DNA from: Bacteroidetes bacterium GWB2_32_14
Lineage (GTDB): Bacteria; Bacteroidota; Bacteroidia; Bacteroidales; UBA12077
Assembly: GCA_001768235.1 (NCBI GenBank)
Contig: MENK01000008.1
Coordinates: forward strand, 186,001-250,000
Length of the DNA stretch: 64,000 bases
Reading direction: 5' to 3'
Part shown: positions 36,907-47,100 of the stretch, piece by piece
How the letters are laid out: each line of letters starts with the position of its first letter
Numbering within the stretch: the stretch's first letter is position 1
Made by a program: the position numbers and the translations under genes
Notes under the pieces: model-generated
What the model was told of the DNA's origin: nothing
The model's input: the letters and a program-made list of their open reading frames with translations, nothing else
Database searches by the model: none

Positions 36907-37367
36907 TTATTCATAAAATTCAAACAGATACTGATCATCATACTTTACATCAAACCTTCTTAATAGTTTCAGATATTCATCTTTAAAAGAAACCTTTTTA
37001 TGATGACTTTCCTGATTCATTATATATTTTATTACTGTATCTCTTTGTGAACGAGAATAAGAAAATGCACCAAATCCTCTTTGCCAGCTAAACTTACCTT
37101 GTACCAATTTATTTTCATTTATCCATTTTGATGAATTTGATTTAATATCACGTATTACATTTGATATTGAAGTATCAGGACGTAACTCAAAAAAATGTGA
37201 ACATGATCTGTAAATCCATTTATTGCTAAAGAAAACAAATTCATATTCCTTAATATACCGCTAATATATGAGAATAACCTTTCCCTTATTTCTTCAGAAA
37301 GAATATTTTCTCTGCTTTGAACTGCAAAAACTGCATGAATATTTATCTGGGAATACGTATTTGCCAT
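36907..37367 (-). pseudogene. REP-associated tyrosine transposase (IS200-like, RAYT), frameshifted
   Basis: Two adjacent reading frames form one Y1/HUH transposase. The N-terminal part (37155-37367) reads MANTYSQINIHAVFAVQSREN and carries the HUH pair in TDHVHIF. The C-terminal part (36907-37107 and a little upstream in the same frame) reads ELRPDTSISNVIRDIKSN, then WQRGFGAFSYSRSQ and the catalytic Tyr region KYIMNQESHHKK. The break is at a run of seven T (minus strand, forward A-run at about 37189-37195); eight would restore a single frame. It may be inactive, a sequencing error, or a -1 frameshift site (U UUU UUG). REP-like palindromes flank it on both sides. Confidence 0.85.
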
Positions 37368-37420
37368 TTTTTCAATCTTTATCTATCACCTCTAACAGGA
37401 CTTTTTTTGATGTTATTGTA

Positions 37421-37505
37421 TTTTATTACCAAACTAACGCTCCTACAGAGCTTAATTTGTAAATAATCCTAAACGAAGATAAAAAAAATGCTTCGCAAAG
37501 CAAAG
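37421..37505. repeat. REP-like palindromes, right of the transposase
   Basis: TTACCAAACTAACGCTC, then CTACAGAGCTTAA (from 37426), is a near copy in the same orientation of the unit at 36749-36776 on the other side of the transposase. A second small hairpin, TGCTT-CGCA-AAGCA, lies at 37489-37502. Paired flanking copies fit the RAYT/REP arrangement. Confidence 0.6.
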
Positions 37506-37530
37506 CACTCTAATTTATAATTCAATGATT

Positions 37531-38514
37531 TTAGAATCTGTTTAACCAACGATATCTTCTCTGGTTATCTCCGAATTTTAGGCCAACCATTATTTCGTGC
37601 GAACCGTAACTAATCCGCTGAATATCGTTTAATGAATAATCAAATGCATAGCCGACATAAAGCTTATCAATTCGAACACCCACCATTGTTACAAATGCAT
37701 TTCCGGTACGGTACGAAAATCCAAGCCAGTAATCTCTGCGGTAATACCCTTTAACATTGATATCTGCCTGCAGGTTAAAATTTTCTGTCGTTTTGAATAA
37801 TACTGAAGGCTCTATTTCAAAATCATTTTTCATATCGTACCTGTAGCCAGTAATAAAATAATAATGGCGTAACTGCTGATAATCTTTAAAACTATCGTCT
37901 TCGCCAAATTTTAAAGCAGACTGAAACAGGTTGCGCGATGATAATCCAACATAAAAAGGCTGGAAAGTATAATATAACCCAAAACTACCATCGGTAACCC
38001 ACATTCCTTCGCGCGCTTGCAGAAGCAATGGGTCAACAGTTTCGCCCTGAGGCAGGATTAAATTTTCGGTATTCACTCTAAACTGAAAAGCAGACAAGGA
38101 TACACCTAAAGATAACTGTCCATCGTTAATAAACAGGTGGTATGCATAAGTAAATTCGCCTCCCGTTTTACCAATCTGCCCGTTTTTATCGTTGTAAATA
38201 TATGCACCAATACCCACTCTGCCACTTGGCCTGCGTTTTTTAATTCTTTTTTTAATTGATCGTGATTTAGATATATAGCTTGTTTTTAATATTCTGGCTT
38301 GACCGCTTATGGATTGAGTAGATGGAGCATCCTCCATTCCCAGCCATTGTTGGCGGGCAGTAAGATTAAAGGAAGTATAACCCTCGCTTCCTGCAAAAGC
38401 GGGATTTATAAGAAACTGGTTCATTGTAAACTGGCTATACACGGGTTCTTGCTGACTCATAACAGAAGTTGTTGCCAGTATTATAAAAAATGATATGAGT
38501 ACTATTTTTTTCAT
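37531..38514 (-). CDS. PorP/SprF family type IX secretion membrane protein, copy 1
   Basis: 327 residues with a signal peptide (1-20), then the family start QEPVYSQFTMNQFLINPAFAGSEG and a series of amphipathic beta strands ending in YRWLNRF. PorP/SprF proteins are outer-membrane barrels of the type IX secretion system; SprF-type members serve individual large adhesins carrying type B C-terminal domains. It lies 40 nt downstream of a CHU_C protein and close to a giant surface protein, so it is probably the dedicated outer-membrane partner of that set. Confidence 0.92.
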   Translation of the reverse strand: MKKIVLISFFIILATTSVMSQQEPVYSQFTMNQFLINPAFAGSEGYTSFNLTARQQWLGMEDAPSTQSISGQARILKTSYISKSRSIKKRIKKRRPSGRVGIGAYIYNDKNGQIGKTGGEFTYAYHLFINDGQLSLGVSLSAFQFRVNTENLILPQGETVDPLLLQAREGMWVTDGSFGLYYTFQPFYVGLSSRNLFQSALKFGEDDSFKDYQQLRHYYFITGYRYDMKNDFEIEPSVLFKTTENFNLQADINVKGYYRRDYWLGFSYRTGNAFVTMVGVRIDKLYVGYAFDYSLNDIQRISYGSHEIMVGLKFGDNQRRYRWLNRF

Positions 38515-38554
38515 TCACTTACCTAAAAAGTCTTTTTTGCGTTTACTAAAATTT

Positions 38555-39568
38555 TTAACGAATTACGGTTACAGTTCCAACAATAGGAGTTTCACCATTA
38601 TGTAAATCAATCACGTAATAATATGAATCCATTGGTAATTTTCTACCATTGGAATCTGTTCCATCCCAGGGTTTTTGATACCCCTTGGATTTAAATACAT
38701 TGCTTCCTCCCCTGTCGTAAATATCAACCGTTACTTCGGGGAAAAGATTTAAATTTTCAATCACCCACTCTTCATTCACGCCATCATTATTCGGAGTAAA
38801 CGCGTTGGGTATAATAAATTCGCCACAGAAATTAACTGTGATCGTGTCTGAACCGATACAACCGTATTGGTCGGTAACCTGTAACCAGAAATCCCTTGAC
38901 TCGGTGCTGGCTTCAACATTCATATAAGAAGAAATAGATGTTCCTCCTTCATAGGTCCATAAATATTCAGAATACATGGTATCGAGCTGAAGCGTTAATA
39001 TTTCGCCCGGTTCGCAAATGGCAGTGTCGTTACCCAAATCGATTACCGGGTTTTGGTGAACAGTTAAAACAGCAGTATCGATAGCACGGCAACCGTAGCT
39101 GTCTTCAATACGTACCCAGTATTCACCTGTTGTTGATGCAATAAATGTTTCCCCGACAGAATTATCCTGCCATAAATAATTTACTGCTTCAGATGAGCTT
39201 GCAAAAAACTCGTACGTTTGATCCTGGCAGATATCTGCATCTAAACCAATATCTACCGAAGGATTTGAAATAATTACAGTAGTAAAATAAGGTTCACCGG
39301 TACAACCGTACAAATTTGTTTCGGTAACAGTAATAGTTTGTGGATCGGTTAAACCCCAGGGCCAACTCACCTCAATGGAATCGTTCCAATTAGTAACAAT
39401 AGTACCCCCGGTAACTACCCAGTTAAAAACAGAATTGCCGTTATCGCCATAAACGCCATAACGAACAATACTACCGGGGCATGCCACGGGAACATCTTGG
39501 GCATAAGCATTTAAACCCTTCAAGAGCAGGAAAAACAAACCAATAAATATGTATAATTTCCTTTTCAC
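38555..39568 (-). CDS. Secreted protein with gliding-motility C-terminal domain (CHU_C, type B T9SS signal)
   Basis: 337 residues with a signal peptide (1-23). Three Ig/PKD-like beta modules follow, each with a cysteine pair and Y/F-x-W core (VFNWVVTGGTIV, NYLWQDNSVGETF, EYLWTYEGG). The C-terminal 85 residues are a classic CHU_C domain: IPNAFTPNNDGVNEEW, VDIYDRGGSNVF, WDGTDSNGRKLPMDSYYYVIDL and a final GTVTVIR. It is exported by type IX secretion and may anchor at the PorP/SprF barrel encoded 40 nt downstream. A strong terminator separates it from the upstream 328-residue protein gene. Confidence 0.92.
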   Translation of the reverse strand: MKRKLYIFIGLFFLLLKGLNAYAQDVPVACPGSIVRYGVYGDNGNSVFNWVVTGGTIVTNWNDSIEVSWPWGLTDPQTITVTETNLYGCTGEPYFTTVIISNPSVDIGLDADICQDQTYEFFASSSEAVNYLWQDNSVGETFIASTTGEYWVRIEDSYGCRAIDTAVLTVHQNPVIDLGNDTAICEPGEILTLQLDTMYSEYLWTYEGGTSISSYMNVEASTESRDFWLQVTDQYGCIGSDTITVNFCGEFIIPNAFTPNNDGVNEEWVIENLNLFPEVTVDIYDRGGSNVFKSKGYQKPWDGTDSNGRKLPMDSYYYVIDLHNGETPIVGTVTVIR

Positions 39569-39613
39569 TTTTTCACCTTTTCTTTTTTTTGCTTATGCTT
39601 CTTTTTATTTTTT

Positions 39614-39649
39614 AAAACCGGTTCGGGTGTTACCCCGAACCAGTTTTTT
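39614..39649 (-). terminator. Terminator of the 328-residue secreted protein gene
   Basis: An 8-bp GC-rich core stem (GGTTCGGG at 39620-39627 with CCCGAACC at 39634-39641), extended by A-T pairs around one mismatch, with A/T tracts on both sides. It lies between the 328-residue protein and the CHU_C gene. Confidence 0.8.
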
Positions 39650-39682
39650 AATTTAATAACAATTTATTAGTTATATAATTAA

Positions 39683-40669
39683 CTAGTATGCCCAAGTATT
39701 GCTGATATGATAAATTGGACCAGTTGTAGGTGCAGGCAATACAATATAAGCTATTGATGTAGTAGCACCAAAAGGATATCCTGTAACTGCAACACCATAA
39801 TCAGATTTGTTAGATATTCCAGATACAATACCTCCTACTGGGCCATCAGAAGCTGGAGAAATAGTATAAGTATATCTTGTTGGTTTATCATTCACAACAA
39901 CTAATGCTGGAGTTGGAATAGTATAAGTTGAAGTAGCAGTACCAATATCGTTAGGAGTCCAAGTATGAGTTGGGTTAGCTGTTAATAAAGCATGTCCGGT
40001 TTTAAGTTTAGAAGCAACTGTATAATCCCAATCAGTATCAGAAATTGCAGCTCCATCAGGTGTAGTTAAATCAGCAGCCAACACATTTTCAACAGTTTGA
40101 TTAATTAACAAAGCATACGATCTATAAGCAACAGGTAAATTAGCATCTTCAGTAATTGTTATAGTAACAGTTTCAGAACCTGTTGTAGCTGGTAAACAAG
40201 CTGTATAAGGGCTAGCTCCAGACCATGAATAGTTAACATTAGTAGCAGAACCAGCAATTATAGCAGTTGGTTCGTCAATTACTTCTACAGTTAAAGAAAC
40301 TGCCGTACCTGCACATGTATTAAATGTTTCTTCTGCCTCAATAGTCCAAGTACCTGCCTCATCAAATGATAACTCTACATAGTTATTATTTAAATTTGTT
40401 TCTGTTGCTGTACCAGTAGTTGGAGCAGTATAAGTCCAAGCAAATGTAGTATTAACATTTGCTGTTAAACTTACAGCTGCATCAAAAAGAGGAGATAAAT
40501 TTGCATCAGGAACAACAAAGTATGGTAAATTTTGATTTATAGTTACATAATCTGTTGTAGCTGAACTTACAAAGTCAGCATTATCAGTAGCCAACTGTGC
40601 AAAAGCACCAGTCAATACAAACGCCATTACAAGCGTTAAAGCGAATTTTAAAAAGTTTGTTTTTTTCAT
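39683..40669 (-). CDS. Secreted Thr/Ala-rich beta protein with C-terminal TGPxYHISNxW motif
   Basis: 328 residues with a clear signal peptide ending at AFA (about 1-24). The mature part is rich in Thr, Ala, Val and Asn with few charged residues, and looks like two or three Ig-like beta domains (TFAWTYTAP, YVELSFDEAGTWTIEAE, SLTVEVIDEPTA, then ATNVNYSWSGAS), with one probable disulphide pair. The last residues, TTGPIYHISNTWAY, share the motif TGPxYHISNxW with the end of the 2563-residue protein next door. It lacks a CHU_C or type A sorting domain. It has a textbook promoter, a leader of about 165 nt and its own terminator, so it is probably an abundant surface protein. Function unknown. Confidence 0.8.
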   Translation of the reverse strand: MKKTNFLKFALTLVMAFVLTGAFAQLATDNADFVSSATTDYVTINQNLPYFVVPDANLSPLFDAAVSLTANVNTTFAWTYTAPTTGTATETNLNNNYVELSFDEAGTWTIEAEETFNTCAGTAVSLTVEVIDEPTAIIAGSATNVNYSWSGASPYTACLPATTGSETVTITITEDANLPVAYRSYALLINQTVENVLAADLTTPDGAAISDTDWDYTVASKLKTGHALLTANPTHTWTPNDIGTATSTYTIPTPALVVVNDKPTRYTYTISPASDGPVGGIVSGISNKSDYGVAVTGYPFGATTSIAYIVLPAPTTGPIYHISNTWAY

Positions 40670-40840
40670 GTTTTTTGTTGTTTAAGTTAATATTTAAATT
40701 CATTAATTGTTTTTTAGCTTTTAGCTTTGATTTTTATATGTTGAGTTTATCTTTCGTTTTATTAAGCATCTATTTACCATCTAATAATTTAACTTATTCT
40801 CTTTTTCATATTTTAACGCTTAATTCGGTATTTGGTTGCG

Positions 40841-40870
40841 CAAAATTAGTAAGCATTTGATTAAAAACAA
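40841..40870 (-). promoter_or_regulatory. Promoter of the 328-residue secreted protein gene
   Basis: On the minus strand TTG (40870-40868), exactly 19 nt, then TAATTTTG (40848-40841): a consensus Bacteroidota promoter, giving a 5' leader of about 165 nt. Confidence 0.72.
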
Positions 40871-41131
40871 GTATTAACTTATAAAAGTATCATTTTAAAT
40901 GATTAATACAATAATACACCTGCCAAACAAGTTCTTTTTTTTGACCAAAATTTTGTTTTTTTATTAACTTGTATATTCTCCTTCGCAGGCGTTGGTTGTT
41001 AATAATGTTGATATTAGAAACAGCATTGAGTTTTTCCGCCCCCTTAGAATCTCTTCAGATAGCTACAATTTTAAATGCTGCCTGCAGGCAGGCTCCCAAT
41101 CCAAAGAACGTTATATCATTCACATCATTCC

Positions 41132-41163
41132 CTTAAAAAGGCTTGCAAACAAGCCTTTTTAAG
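41132..41163 (-). terminator. Terminator of the giant surface protein gene
   Basis: A perfect 14-bp stem (CTTAAAAAGGCTTG with its complement) closes a 4-nt CAAA loop, 26 nt past the stop codon. The T-run is part of the 3' arm. Confidence 0.85.
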
Positions 41164-41188
41164 AGTATAAAACGAATATGCAACCAGT

Positions 41189-44100
41189 TTACGGCCAATC
41201 GTTTGAAATATGGTATTGAGGGCCGGTATCAGGTGTACGGGTCACAATTACATTTACCGTACCTGTATCTGAACAACCAGCACTACTCGTTACAGTTACA
41301 GTAAAAGTTGTTGTAATTTGTACCGGGGTTGTCGGGTTAGTTGCCGGAGTATAAACAGGGTTTTCTAATGTTTCATCGTCTAATTCGGCAATAGGATCCC
41401 ATAAATAAGTTGCACCTGTTCCCCCGAAATTAGCATCCAGTTGCGAATTATCGCCATAGCAAATAGTTGAAGGTACAGCACTTGGTGTGAATACCGGCAA
41501 CGGGTCAACAGTAACAGCTACCGGGTCGGAAGCAATACTATAGCATCCAAAAGCATTTGCAACCTGAACAGAATAGTTTCCTGCTGTTGTAACATTAATA
41601 TTTTGTGTTGTGGCACCATTAGACCATAAATAGGTTGATCCGATGCTTGAACTTAAAATAACACTTTCGCCTTCACACAAAACCTGATCGGTATCGGGGC
41701 TGATTGTAGGTTGAGCAGGTACAGGGTTAACGCTTACAGTTGAACCATCAGCATTTCCGATATTGGAGCCATTGTTATATTCAAACCCGGTTAATTTATA
41801 TGATCCGGATGTTGGTGCAGGCAAGCTATAAGGTAAGTCTGCTGATGTTATAGTCACTAACGAGGAAACCCCTAAATCAACAGAATAGTACAACGTATAA
41901 TTCAGCTCGGCAGAAGTTACTCCTGAAAAAGAAACAGGGATGGATTCTCCGGCACATACATCATCAATTGTTGTAAAGTAAGCTTTAGCCAAAATAGGCG
42001 ATGTAGAACCTAATGTGTAATATGCCGGGGTAACATCAATTGTATTTGTAGTAGCTACTGTACCATTGTAATCATCGCCAACCGGAGCATCAGAATCTAT
42101 ATCAACCCAATCAGTACCATCAAATTCAGCCACTATAATATCATCAATTCCATTTGTAGTTGTCAGGGGAGTAATATCGCTTCCTGAATCCCAACGCAAT
42201 TCAACTTGCGCCTTATCAGTTGCATTAGGATTATCAATTGCCCAGTATTCTGTTTGGCTCACTTCGGTAAGAGTAGTACCTGTAATGGTATAATCTCCAA
42301 AGCCTGTATTAAAGTATTCTGCAATCCAGGTTCCGTTATCTACTCCTAAAAGTTGTAACTTACCATATCTTGAACCATCTCCAATAGGGAAGTTAAAATT
42401 ATTTCCTCCATAAATATATATTGACACAGGGCCATCGATATATGCATCAGCAGAACCTCCATCAGGTATAACCTGTGATGAAGCCCCGGGATTAAGTATC
42501 TTTAAAATGTTTGTAGATGTAGTAGTAATAATACCATCGGTTAATGACAAATCTTCATTAATTTCTAACGGGCTGTTTAAAGTTAAACCACTGCTATTAT
42601 TCAATTCGAAATTATTAAACTTATTGGTGCCTGTAAACTGTCCATTAACGCCACCCAGTGTTTGCGCTGCACTTCCGGCAAAGACTACGGTTGCATTAGC
42701 ACCTGTTCCACTTAAAAAAGCACCTGAATTTATTCTTTGAAATACTCCGTTAACTGTAAGTTTCCTGTTATTTACACTATTATCTAAAGTTGCCCCGCTA
42801 ATTTTTAAAGTATCACAAATAACCAGATCTTTATCAGGGAGGATTCGTTTATTTGTACCTGTAAAGTATAAATTTCTAAGAGTATCTATACGATCTGCAA
42901 TAATTGTATATTCGGTACTTCCATTAAATTCCAATGTCCCCCCGGAGCAATTTAAAAAAGATGTAAATCGGCCTGCAGGTAATACAGGTCCCTCGAGCCT
43001 TAATTTCCCTGTACCATAAACTGTTCCCAGGTTATGTCCATAAGTACTTCTGACATCTAAAATCCCATTAATTGTTGTTCTATAGGCAAACCGACGGTTT
43101 CCATTGGTATAAACAGAATCTCCCGGGCTTACAATTACAATAAACCCGTTTGGGCCACCTGCAGGAGCAGGATCTCCATCGCCTGGATCACCAACTTTTT
43201 CCCAAATACCAGGGGTATCCCAGTTACCATTCATTATACTCTGGTAAACCGGAACTGTTGCAGGAATAGCGGAATCGTTTCCTGCTGTATATTCTCCCGA
43301 TATGTTATTCACTCCATTGTAGTTAAATTTTATAGTATCGTTAGTTTCATCAACATTATCAGTGCTCTCTCCGGGAGATGCTTTGCTCCATGTAGTTCCG
43401 TCAGGAATAATTAACTGTGCTGCCACGTAACTGGCTTCAGCACCAGCTACATCAGTATCGGCATATTTAAATTTCAAATCTCCATAAAAAGCAGAAATGC
43501 CTGTGCTTGCAACTTCCCAGTAATATTGTAATACCTGGGTGTCGTCTAATACAGTAGGATGGTTATCGTTAATACAATTGATTCTTATAGACCCTGCATT
43601 CGTATTTGCTGTAATATTTAAATCGGCAGGAGTATATTTCCCGCTAACTCCCAGCGGGTAAGTAAATACATGATCCCCTGCAGTAAAATTCTTTATAATC
43701 CCGACATTACTAAACACTCCATCAGGTTCAATCATCTTCAATGAACTGAACCCGGTACCGGTTGTATCAATAATATCTGAATTCTCTTTCAAAGTCAATA
43801 GCCTTTGGTTGATATTCAATACCCCTCTTGACAAAAGTAAATCCTGCTCCAATGTAATATCATTTAAAATACGTGCTCCAAAAGCGTTGTACAAGTTCAA
43901 CCGGCCAAACGTTCCTGATCCTGAAATTTCCTGTTCGGCAGATGTTCCGTTTAATATGATCCCTCCCCGGGAAGCATCGCCAGAATGGATACCGCTATTT
44001 GCAACATCGCCAGCCACATATATATTTAATGTATCGCTTAGCAAGGAACCGGAAACAATTGAAAAATCATTTGCAATGGTGACATCATAATTAAAAGTTA

Positions 44101-47100
44101 ATGATGTAGAAGGATTACTAACCAGGTTATAAAAATCGGTAACTGTTGAGCCTAAAATGGTTTGTGTTGTACCATTAAATGTTGTTGTGTTCGTTCCCGG
44201 AATATAAGTCCCGTTATTTGTAAGATTACCTTTTAGAGTTACATCGTTACTATTCGCATCAAAAATGCTATTTGCTGTATTGATAGTTAAATTCCCGTTC
44301 ATAACCAATGGATTCACCATCAGCTGAAAAGTGTTATCCGTTCCAACACCATCTAAAATAAGTGTATTTAAAGGAACTTCGGAATCTAATTTTATTGTTT
44401 GTACACCAACATTAACAGAACCTAAAGTAATCGTTCCTCCTGTAGCAGAACCCGATTCAGGGCGCAGGTACAAATCGCCATAAGTACTACCCCCACCTCT
44501 TAAAATAGTAAAACTGCCACCCGACATATAAAACTCGCTACCCGGGTTTACTGTTTCAAATTTTGCACGTGTTGCAGTACCTCCCCGTCCATAAATTATT
44601 GTAGATGCTGTACCCGACTGATTAAATTTTAACACCCCATTTGTTTGCGTTGTAGATCTTCTTATTTGAGAGTTTACTGTTAAACCGGATGTTTCGGTTA
44701 ATTCAATTTTTGCATTGCCCGAACCAGAATACTCGATATAACGGGTATCGGAAGTAGTTCCATCTCCAATGTTAATTACCGAGTTATCCTCGGCACGGAG
44801 TAATCCATCCAGAAAAATACCGGTACCTGTTCCCGTAACAGAAACGGATGCCCCATTTTTTAGAATAAGTGCCGCAGTTTGCGGAATACTAAAGTTCGCT
44901 CCGCCACTACTTAATGTAATATTATGTGAACTATTGCCAAAAACCAATGTTCCTTTAGTAAGTGCCAAAGCTTTAGGGCTGCTGTTTGTAATCCCATCAA
45001 GAGTAAGTGGGTGATATATAAAAACTGTATCGGAAAGATTGTCTTTATTTATTACCATTCTGTCGAATGTAATTGTATTAGCTCCTCCTGTCCGATCAGT
45101 CACCACCACATTTGCAGAATCCAAAAAATTAAGTGTAGCATAATCGATCGCGATAGATGATTGCCCCGTGATGATACTATCGCCGTAAAAATTTACATTA
45201 TGTAAACCTGTTCCACCATTGTCATCAATAATATTTGTATTATCCGTGTTGTTATATCTCAGGTTAATATCTCCATAAATATTCAATATCTGTGCATTAT
45301 TTCCATTAAAACGCAATCTGCCCGTATTATTAATCTTAATATCATTATAAACAGTTAATGTTCGAGATGCATTCGGATACAATAAAGTGTTATTTGTATA
45401 TGCCGGAACCGAAATAATTAAATCCTTTCGAACTAAAACATTTGAATTGGGTAACGTTTTTGTTATATTATTTGCATTTGATGTAATTAACAAAGTAGGG
45501 TATGATGTGATGGTTGTTCCAATAGTATATGATCCCCCATGATAATTAAATACAGCAGAGTCATTACCTGTAAAATCACCATAATCTGTAGTTGGAATTG
45601 TTGCAGATGTTGTAACAAACTTGCCTGCACCTTTTAATAAATCAAGTGTTATAGACCCTCCAAAATTTTGAATATTTAATGTAGGCCTTCTTTCATCACC
45701 AGTAAAAGATCCTAAGATTGTTATTGTTGCTGCATTAAAACCTGCAGTTACTGTAATAGAATCATTTCTGCCAGCTATACCTCCAATGTATATAATATCA
45801 CTGGCACTATTTGGGTGACAATTACAATCGGCTCCATCATGAGCAGTTGAAGACCAAACATCATTTGAACTAAATGCACCACTAGCAATAGAATAAAAAA
45901 CGTCAACATTATTAAAAGCACCACTATTACCCGCTGTAATATCAGCAGAAATAAATCCCTGTGAGTTTGCAATACCATTTATTATTACATTTGGTCTGGA
46001 TGCTGAACCTCCACTATTCCAACTAGTCGTCCCGCTTATAAGGGTATATGCTGTATTAACACCCGATTCCCAATCCCCTACAATATTATTGTAACACTGG
46101 AAATAAACATTTGATCCTGATGGTAAGCCTGTAGAATTACTTCTCCAGTAATAATAAAGATGCCTTCCTGAAGTATTTTGAGCAGGATGTATATTATTTA
46201 CAGGTGTAAATGTAACATATCCATTTCCTGTTCCCGGTGAAGTATTTCCCATGATTGTACAAGGAGTATATTTTCCCGTAACACCAATCGGATACACAAG
46301 ATTGTTTCCTGTTGTAAGAGATGAAGCATTCACTCCCATTCTTAAACCTCCGTCAGAACCAACTCCATTTGTTCTAAAATATCTTGTTGTTGTATATCCT
46401 GAAACCACCCCTGATTCAATTGTTAAACGATACTGTCCAAGATACATCATTCCGCTGGTAAAAGTGAAGCTTTCAATAGACCCATCATTTACTAAGTTAG
46501 CACCATTAGCATTGTTTAAAGTAACATTACCTAACCCGGGTTCACCAAAAACTTCATAGGTAATATATTGCGCGGAACCACCATTTAATACTATTTCTCC
46601 TGTTCCAGTATGCTTACCGGCACAATATATATGCCCGGCAACGTTCAATGTTTTTCCGCCGTCGTTGAGAGTTCCTCCCAATATTTGTAATGAATCGCGA
46701 ATGGTAAATGTTGTAAGTGTACTAACAAAAATAATTGTATCAGCCGATTTATCAATTTTCAATTTATTAAAGCCTGAAGTTATTGTACCATTTCCTGTAA
46801 AGGTCTGGTAACCTGCTCCATTAAAGGTTGTCCAGTTTGTTCCCGGAGTATATGTACTTCCTAAAGGTAAACTAAAGTCGCCACCAACCTGTACCTGGTA
46901 ATTATTAGAAACCAACGTGGCACTATTCGACAATGTTAAATCATTGGAAACAGTTAAAGGAGGATTTGTTCTGGCAGTAACACCCGTTTTTGATGGAATG
47001 TTTGTAAGCTGAACTGAAGAAGTTCCTGTTACTCTTTCTATATTCAAATTATAAACAGGTGCAGCTGAAGCTACATAATAATTATAATCTGTACCAGTAC

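Larger units (their letters stand above)
40670..41188. other. 519-bp gap: leader and promoter of the 328-residue gene, terminator of the giant gene
   Basis: Positions 40670-40835 would be a 5' leader of about 165 nt; it is A-rich on the sense strand with no obvious riboswitch. The promoter (40841-40870) and the giant gene's terminator (41132-41163) are listed separately. Between them are a 12-bp palindrome TGCCTGCAGGCA (41079-41090) and no coding pattern. Confidence 0.6.

Noticed and set aside
40597-40860. 87-codon plus-strand open frame near the 328-residue gene
   Set aside because: It covers the leader and promoter of the minus-strand gene and has low-complexity hydrophobic content with no start signal.
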